Shown: positions 60,020 through 64,000 of the stretch, one piece after another
How the letters are laid out: each line of letters starts with the position of its first letter
Numbering within the stretch: position 1 is the first letter of the stretch
Source of the DNA: Roseinatronobacter alkalisoli
GTDB lineage: Bacteria; Pseudomonadota; Alphaproteobacteria; Rhodobacterales; Rhodobacteraceae
Reading direction: 5' to 3'
DNA length: 64,000 nt
NCBI RefSeq assembly: GCF_028745735.1
Contig: NZ_JAQZSM010000007.1
Span: 1 to 64,000 of the forward strand
Notes under the pieces: model-generated
Seen by the model: only the letters and a program-made list of their open reading frames with translations
Database searches by the model: none
Told to the model about the DNA's origin: nothing
Position numbers and translations under genes: made by a program

Positions 60020-60940
60020 ATGAATGTTCTGATCTTTCTTGTTCTGGCCATCGCCGCCAGCATTCCGTTGTCCTATGCCTTTCGTGCGGGGCTTGTCCGT
60101 GTCCTGCCACATGAAAAAGCGCTGGTGGCGCGGGATATGCCGCTGACGGCGGCCTTCGGAATCATGGTTATCGGGGTCTATGTTATTGTGGCGTTTGCCG
60201 CACCCCTTCTGGCCCCGTTTCCCGAACGTGCCGTGGTGGGCAGCCAGTTTCAGCCATGGGACAGCACCTATCTTCTGGGCACTGACCGGCTGGGGCGCGA
60301 TATGCTGTCGCGGCTGATCTATGGCGCGCGCAACACGGTCGGCATTGCCTTTGCCACCACGGCGCTTGCCTTCGTTGTCGGCGCGCTTCTGGGGATTTGG
60401 GCTGCGTTGCGTGGCGGGTGGCTGGACCAGCTGCTGTCGCGCTTTGTCGATGCGCTGATGGCCATTCCGTCGTTGATTTTTTCGCTGCTGCTGCTGACAA
60501 TCTTCGGCACCTCCGTTCTGACGCTGATCCTTGTGATTGCGGCAGTGGATGCGACCCGCGTTTACCGTATTGCGCGGTCTGTGTCGCAAGGCGTGGTGGT
60601 GATGGATTACATCGAGGCCGCGCGCCTGCGGGGCGAAGGCAACTGGTATCTGATCCGGCATGAAATCCTGCCCAACGCGCTGGCACCGCTGGTGGCGGAA
60701 TTCGGGCTACGCTTCTGCTTCGTGTTCCTGACGATTTCATCGCTGTCCTTCCTTGGGCTTGGCATTCAGCCGCCCACGGCGGACTGGGGCAGCATGGTGC
60801 GCGACAATGCCACGCTGATCACCTTTGGCGACATGACGCCGCTTATGCCGGCGGGGGCGATTGCACTTCTGACAGTGGCGGTGAATTTCGTGGTGGACTG
60901 GCAGCTTTACCGCGCCTCTGGCCTGAAGGAGCAGGGATAA
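60020..60940 (+). CDS. ABC transporter permease (DppC-type)
   Basis: Second membrane subunit (306 residues). LLGTDRLGRDMLSRLIYGAR is the DppC/OppC signature, and the EAA loop is YIEAARLRGEGNWYLIRHEI. The N-terminus carries two extra hydrophobic segments (residues 1-25 and 50-75) before the conserved core, slightly longer than typical. Its stop overlaps the ATPase gene start by one base. Confidence 0.93.
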   Translation: MNVLIFLVLAIAASIPLSYAFRAGLVRVLPHEKALVARDMPLTAAFGIMVIGVYVIVAFAAPLLAPFPERAVVGSQFQPWDSTYLLGTDRLGRDMLSRLIYGARNTVGIAFATTALAFVVGALLGIWAALRGGWLDQLLSRFVDALMAIPSLIFSLLLLTIFGTSVLTLILVIAAVDATRVYRIARSVSQGVVVMDYIEAARLRGEGNWYLIRHEILPNALAPLVAEFGLRFCFVFLTISSLSFLGLGIQPPTADWGSMVRDNATLITFGDMTPLMPAGAIALLTVAVNFVVDWQLYRASGLKEQG

Positions 60941-62541
60941 TGAGCAGCGATGTGCTATTGCAGATCCGTGACTTGCAGATCGAAGGTCGCGCGGGCGAGG
61001 ACTGGTTGCCGATCATCAAGGGCGTGAACCTGACCCTGAAGCGTGGCGAGGTTCTGGGGCTGATCGGTGAATCCGGGGCGGGAAAATCCACGCTCGGACT
61101 GGCCGCGATGGGCTTTGCGCGCGATGGCTGCCGCATTTCGGGGGGGGAGATCAATTTCGACGGGATTGACCTGCGCACCGCATCCGAACGCGCGAAGCGC
61201 AATCTGCGCGGGCAGCGCATTGCTTATGTCGCACAATCGGCGGCGGCCAGTTTCAACCCTGCGCATAAGCTGATCGACCAGTATTGCGAAGTGCCGGTCC
61301 TTGGTGGCATGTCCCGCAGCAAGGCCGCGGATGAGGCAGTGACCCTTTATCGCAAGATGCAGTTGCCGGACCCCGAAGATATCGGTTTTCGTTATCCGCA
61401 TCAGGTGTCCGGCGGGCAGTTGCAGCGCGCCATGACCGCGATGGCGATGGCCTGTCATCCCGACCTGATCATCTTTGATGAACCCACCACCGCGCTGGAT
61501 GTGACAACCCAGATAGAGGTGCTGGCCGCCATCCGCGATATCGTGCGCGATTTCAACACTGCCGCGATCTATATCACCCATGATCTGGCCGTGGTGGCGC
61601 AGATGGCCGACCGCATAAAAATCCTGCTGCGCGGCGACGAAGTGGAAGAGGCCGACACCCGCGCCATGCTGGCCGCGCCAAAGGCGGAGTACACCAAAAG
61701 CCTGTGGGCCGTGCGCAGTTTCACGCGCCCCGAACAGCCCCCCGCCGAAGGCGCGCCGCTGGTGTCCGTGCAGGGTGTCACGGCGGGTTACGGCAAGGCG
61801 CAGATCCTGCATGATGTCAGTTTTGACATTCATCCGGGGCGCACTGTGGCCGTGGTGGGCGAAAGCGGGTCGGGGAAATCTACCGTCGCGCGGGTGATTA
61901 CCGGCCTTTTGCCGCCGCGCGAAGGGCAGGTGGTGTTCGACGGCCAGCCTTTGCCGCCTGATTACCGCGCGCGGACCCGCGACCAGTTGCGCCAGTGCCA
62001 GATGATCTATCAGATGGCGGATACGGCGCTGAACCCGAAACTGCCGCTACGGGAACTGATCGGCCGTCCGGCGCAGATGTATCTGGGGCTGAAGGGGCGC
62101 GCGCTGGACGCGCGCGTGCGCGATCTGCTGGCACTGATCGAACTGGAACCGGATCAATATATCGACCGCCTGCCATCTGAATTGTCGGGGGGCCAGAAAC
62201 AGCGTATCGGCATCGCGCGTGCGCTGGCCGCAGAACCGCGCCTGATCATCTGCGATGAAGTGACAAGCGCGCTTGACCAGATCGTGCAGGAAGGCATTCT
62301 GAAACTGCTGGACCGGCTGCAACGTGAATTCGGGCTGGCCTATATGTTCATCACGCATGATCTGTCGACAGTGCGTGCCATTGCCGATGATGTGGTGGTG
62401 ATGCAACTTGGCCGCGTGGTCGAACAAGGCCCGAAACCAGAGATGTTCACCCCCCCGCATGCGCCCTATACCGATCTGTTGCTGTCATCGGTTCCCGAAA
62501 TGGACCCCGACTGGCTGACCCGCCTGCTGGCGGCGCGGTAG
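60940..62541 (+). CDS. Dipeptide-type ABC transporter ATP-binding protein, double NBD
   Basis: A 533-residue ATPase that fuses the DppD- and DppF-type subunits. NBD1 (about 1-255) has Walker A GESGAGKST and signature SGGQLQRAM; NBD2 (about 270-533) has GESGSGKST and SGGQKQRIG, with Walker B segments LIIFDEPTTALDV and LIICDEVTSALDQ. In NBD2 the residue after the Walker B Glu is Val instead of Pro, a common variant. It powers import of the substrate bound by the 57402 receptor. Substrate class is inferred only. Confidence 0.93.
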   Translation: MSSDVLLQIRDLQIEGRAGEDWLPIIKGVNLTLKRGEVLGLIGESGAGKSTLGLAAMGFARDGCRISGGEINFDGIDLRTASERAKRNLRGQRIAYVAQSAAASFNPAHKLIDQYCEVPVLGGMSRSKAADEAVTLYRKMQLPDPEDIGFRYPHQVSGGQLQRAMTAMAMACHPDLIIFDEPTTALDVTTQIEVLAAIRDIVRDFNTAAIYITHDLAVVAQMADRIKILLRGDEVEEADTRAMLAAPKAEYTKSLWAVRSFTRPEQPPAEGAPLVSVQGVTAGYGKAQILHDVSFDIHPGRTVAVVGESGSGKSTVARVITGLLPPREGQVVFDGQPLPPDYRARTRDQLRQCQMIYQMADTALNPKLPLRELIGRPAQMYLGLKGRALDARVRDLLALIELEPDQYIDRLPSELSGGQKQRIGIARALAAEPRLIICDEVTSALDQIVQEGILKLLDRLQREFGLAYMFITHDLSTVRAIADDVVVMQLGRVVEQGPKPEMFTPPHAPYTDLLLSSVPEMDPDWLTRLLAAR

Positions 62542-62564
62542 GCCGGGGGCAGCGGTCAGGATTC

Positions 62565-62782
62565 CCAAAGGCGCGGAGCAAAGGCCGCAGGGCTTGAAGG
62601 GACCGTCGCGCCAGTGGCGCGGCGAAAGCCCGGAAAACGCGCCACCGGCGGGCCGTCCCGCGGCCCGCCGGTGGCGCTGATGACACGCCAAGCCAATGAT
62701 GCAGGAATTATGCCGCCTGCATAAAGTGAACTTATCCCACGTCGGACCGGCAGACCCCGGCCCGACCTGTGTCGCGGGCTTT
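62565..62782 (+). repeat. Structured intergenic element, copy I with insertion
   Basis: Ninth copy, between the convergent ATPase and aldehyde dehydrogenase genes. It is 218 bases long because about 45 bases starting TTGAAGGGACCGTCG are inserted in the 5' half, just before GCGCCACCGGCGGGCC. The insertion includes the 29-bp repeat R2 also found at 42903-42931. The core GCCTGCATAAAGTGAACTTA and the 3' block are intact. Confidence 0.85.
62594..62622 (+). repeat. 29-bp repeat R2, copy 2
   Basis: Identical to the minus-strand sequence at 42903-42931 over 29 bases (TTGAAGGGACCGTCGCGCCA then GTGGCGCGG). Here it sits within structured element copy I. Confidence 0.7.
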
Positions 62783-62815
62783 GTGTGTCGTCGCCCCACC
62801 GGATGCCACGACAGC

Positions 62816-64000
62816 CTATTGCGCTGCGTTGTCCCAGCCGGAAACGGATTTCACTTCCAGAAAGTCCTCGATGCCCCAGATGCCGCCTTCGCGCCCGTTG
62901 CCCGAATGTTTCATCCCGCCGAAGGGCGCGCCTGCGCCGCGTGACTTGCCGTTCATCTCAACCATGCCCGCGCGCAATTGCCGCGCCAGCCGGTTGCGGC
63001 GCGCGCCGTCACTGCTCTGGACATAATTGGTCAGGCCATAAACCGTATCATTGGCGATGCGCAGCGCGTCGGCTTCTGAATCGAACGGAATGATCGACAG
63101 GACCGGCCCGAAAATTTCCTCTCGGGCGATGGTCATGTCATTGCTGACATCGGCAAACACGGTCGGGCGCACGAAATAGCCGCGATTCATGCCCTCTGGC
63201 CGTCCCAGCCCGCCCGCGACCAGCCGCGCGCCTTCGGATATGCCCTTGGCGATCAGGTCCTGAATCTTGTTGAACTGCGCTTCGCTGACCACCGGGCCGA
63301 TGTGGCGGCCCTGCGCGCTGGCGGGGCCGACAGGGGTGGCCATGGCCACCTCGCGCGCCGTGTCCACAGCGCGGTCATAGGCGCTGCGTTCCACCAGCAT
63401 ACGGGTGGGGGCGTTGCAGGACTGGCCTGAATTGTTGAAGCAATGCTGCACGCCGCGCTTCACTGCCGCGTCATCGGCATCCGCGAAAATCAGGTTTGCG
63501 CCCTTGCCACCCAGTTCCAGATGCACCCGTTTCAGCGTGTCGGCGGCATTCTTGGAAATCGCAATGCCCGCGCGGGTGGACCCGGTGAAGCTGACCATAT
63601 CGACATCCCGGTGGGTGGAAAGCTGCGTGCCCACACCCGCGCCATCGCCGTTGACCATATTGTAAACCCCCGGCGGGGTTCCGGCCTCGTGCAGGATTTC
63701 CGACCAGATAATTGATGACAGCGGCGCAATTTCAGACGGTTTCAGCACCATGGTGCAGCCCGCCAGCAGGGCCGGGATCACCTTCAGGGTGACCTGATTC
63801 ATCGGCCAGTTCCAGGGCGTGATCAGCGCGCAGACGCCGACAGCTTCGCGGATGATGCGGTCATCGGGGGCATGCTCGCCAAGCGGTTCGATAAAACGGA
63901 TATGGTCAAACGCTGTGATGAAATTGCCGATATGGCTGGCCCCCGCGCCGACCTGCGAATTGCGCGCCATATCGATGGGCGCGCCCATTTCAAGGCTGAT
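62816..64000 (-). CDS. NAD(P)-dependent aldehyde dehydrogenase (5' end outside window)
   Basis: Oxidises an aldehyde to a carboxylate. The window holds the C-terminal 394 residues; the frame is open to the window edge, entering as ISLEMGAPIDMARNSQVGAG. Landmarks: TPWNWPMNQVTLKVIPALLA (cofactor binding), the catalytic Glu in HLELGGKGANLIF, the catalytic Cys in NNSGQSCNAPTRMLVE, and the NAD-binding EEIFGPVLSIIPF. The full protein should be about 470-490 residues. Substrate cannot be told; the family includes betaine, succinate-semialdehyde and general aldehyde enzymes. Confidence 0.93.
   Translation of the reverse strand: MSLEMGAPIDMARNSQVGAGASHIGNFITAFDHIRFIEPLGEHAPDDRIIREAVGVCALITPWNWPMNQVTLKVIPALLAGCTMVLKPSEIAPLSSIIWSEILHEAGTPPGVYNMVNGDGAGVGTQLSTHRDVDMVSFTGSTRAGIAISKNAADTLKRVHLELGGKGANLIFADADDAAVKRGVQHCFNNSGQSCNAPTRMLVERSAYDRAVDTAREVAMATPVGPASAQGRHIGPVVSEAQFNKIQDLIAKGISEGARLVAGGLGRPEGMNRGYFVRPTVFADVSNDMTIAREEIFGPVLSIIPFDSEADALRIANDTVYGLTNYVQSSDGARRNRLARQLRAGMVEMNGKSRGAGAPFGGMKHSGNGREGGIWGIEDFLEVKSVSGWDNAAQ

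Noticed and set aside
4362-62944. Recurring short frames with the peptide pattern CRxHKVN...GPADPGPPLAR in many intergenic regions
   Set aside because: They all lie in copies of the structured element and are the translation of its conserved core and 3' block. They lack ribosome sites and the frame is not preserved between copies.
1-64000. CRISPR arrays, tRNA and rRNA genes
   Set aside because: I looked for evenly spaced short direct repeats, tRNA T-loop sequences (GGTTCGAATCC type) and rRNA stretches and found none. A covariance-based tRNA scan would be needed to exclude an atypical tRNA.

Overview
The window comes from a GC-rich alphaproteobacterium of the Rhodobacteraceae/Paracoccaceae type. 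The evidence is a complete Rhodobacter-type gene transfer agent (GTA) structural cluster, a PhyR-NepR-EcfG general stress locus, an L21 protein with the family-typical C-terminal extension, and a type II lumazine synthase behind an FMN riboswitch. I cannot assign genus or species from the sequence alone.

Layout. 1-845: the end of an IS5-family insertion sequence and a lower-GC orphan gene. 1119-10924: housekeeping genes (rplU-rpmA, two GNAT acetyltransferases, a C26 amidotransferase, an L,D-transpeptidase, KDPG aldolase, an SLC13 permease, a YmdB-type phosphoesterase, a lipoprotein, moaA). 11514-25697: the GTA cluster g1 to g15, all on the + strand and mostly overlapping. 25716-28068: a pair of inverted palindromic repeats around a small reading frame that runs in frame into an ABC-F ATPase. 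28379-44878: a stress island with phyR, nepR, ecfG, a HisKA_2 kinase, small membrane/CsbD/PRC-barrel/DUF883 proteins and a terminal-oxidase operon, interrupted by a LysE exporter gene. 45078-53882: a GntR regulator, FMN riboswitch-ribH, a tad pseudopilin operon, an SDR, nrdR-ribD and tadA. 53889-64000: a ceramidase-like membrane protein, a small module of unknown genes, a peptide-type ABC transporter and a partial aldehyde dehydrogenase.

The stress island reads as one regulon. I find GGAAC-N16/17-CGTT (the known alphaproteobacterial EcfG promoter pattern) upstream of nepR-ecfG, phyR, the DUF1328/DUF2383 pair, a PLDc_N-like protein, a 25-residue membrane peptide, the oxidase operon, csbD and a membrane-anchored protein. 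Two weaker variants precede a PRC-barrel protein and a candidate small RNA. PhyR and NepR presumably gate EcfG, and the adjacent kinase is the likely input.

The most unusual feature is a family of roughly 175-bp structured intergenic elements. Nine near-full copies, all in the same orientation, plus one inverted truncated copy are spread from 4.3 to 62.8 kb. They share a strong hairpin, a conserved core reading ATAAAGTGAA, and a 3' end complementary to a 5' segment. A second palindromic repeat family flanks the reading frame before the ABC-F gene, and a third 29-bp repeat links one 175-bp element to the candidate small RNA locus. Gene functions are from family recognition by eye; no database search was run.
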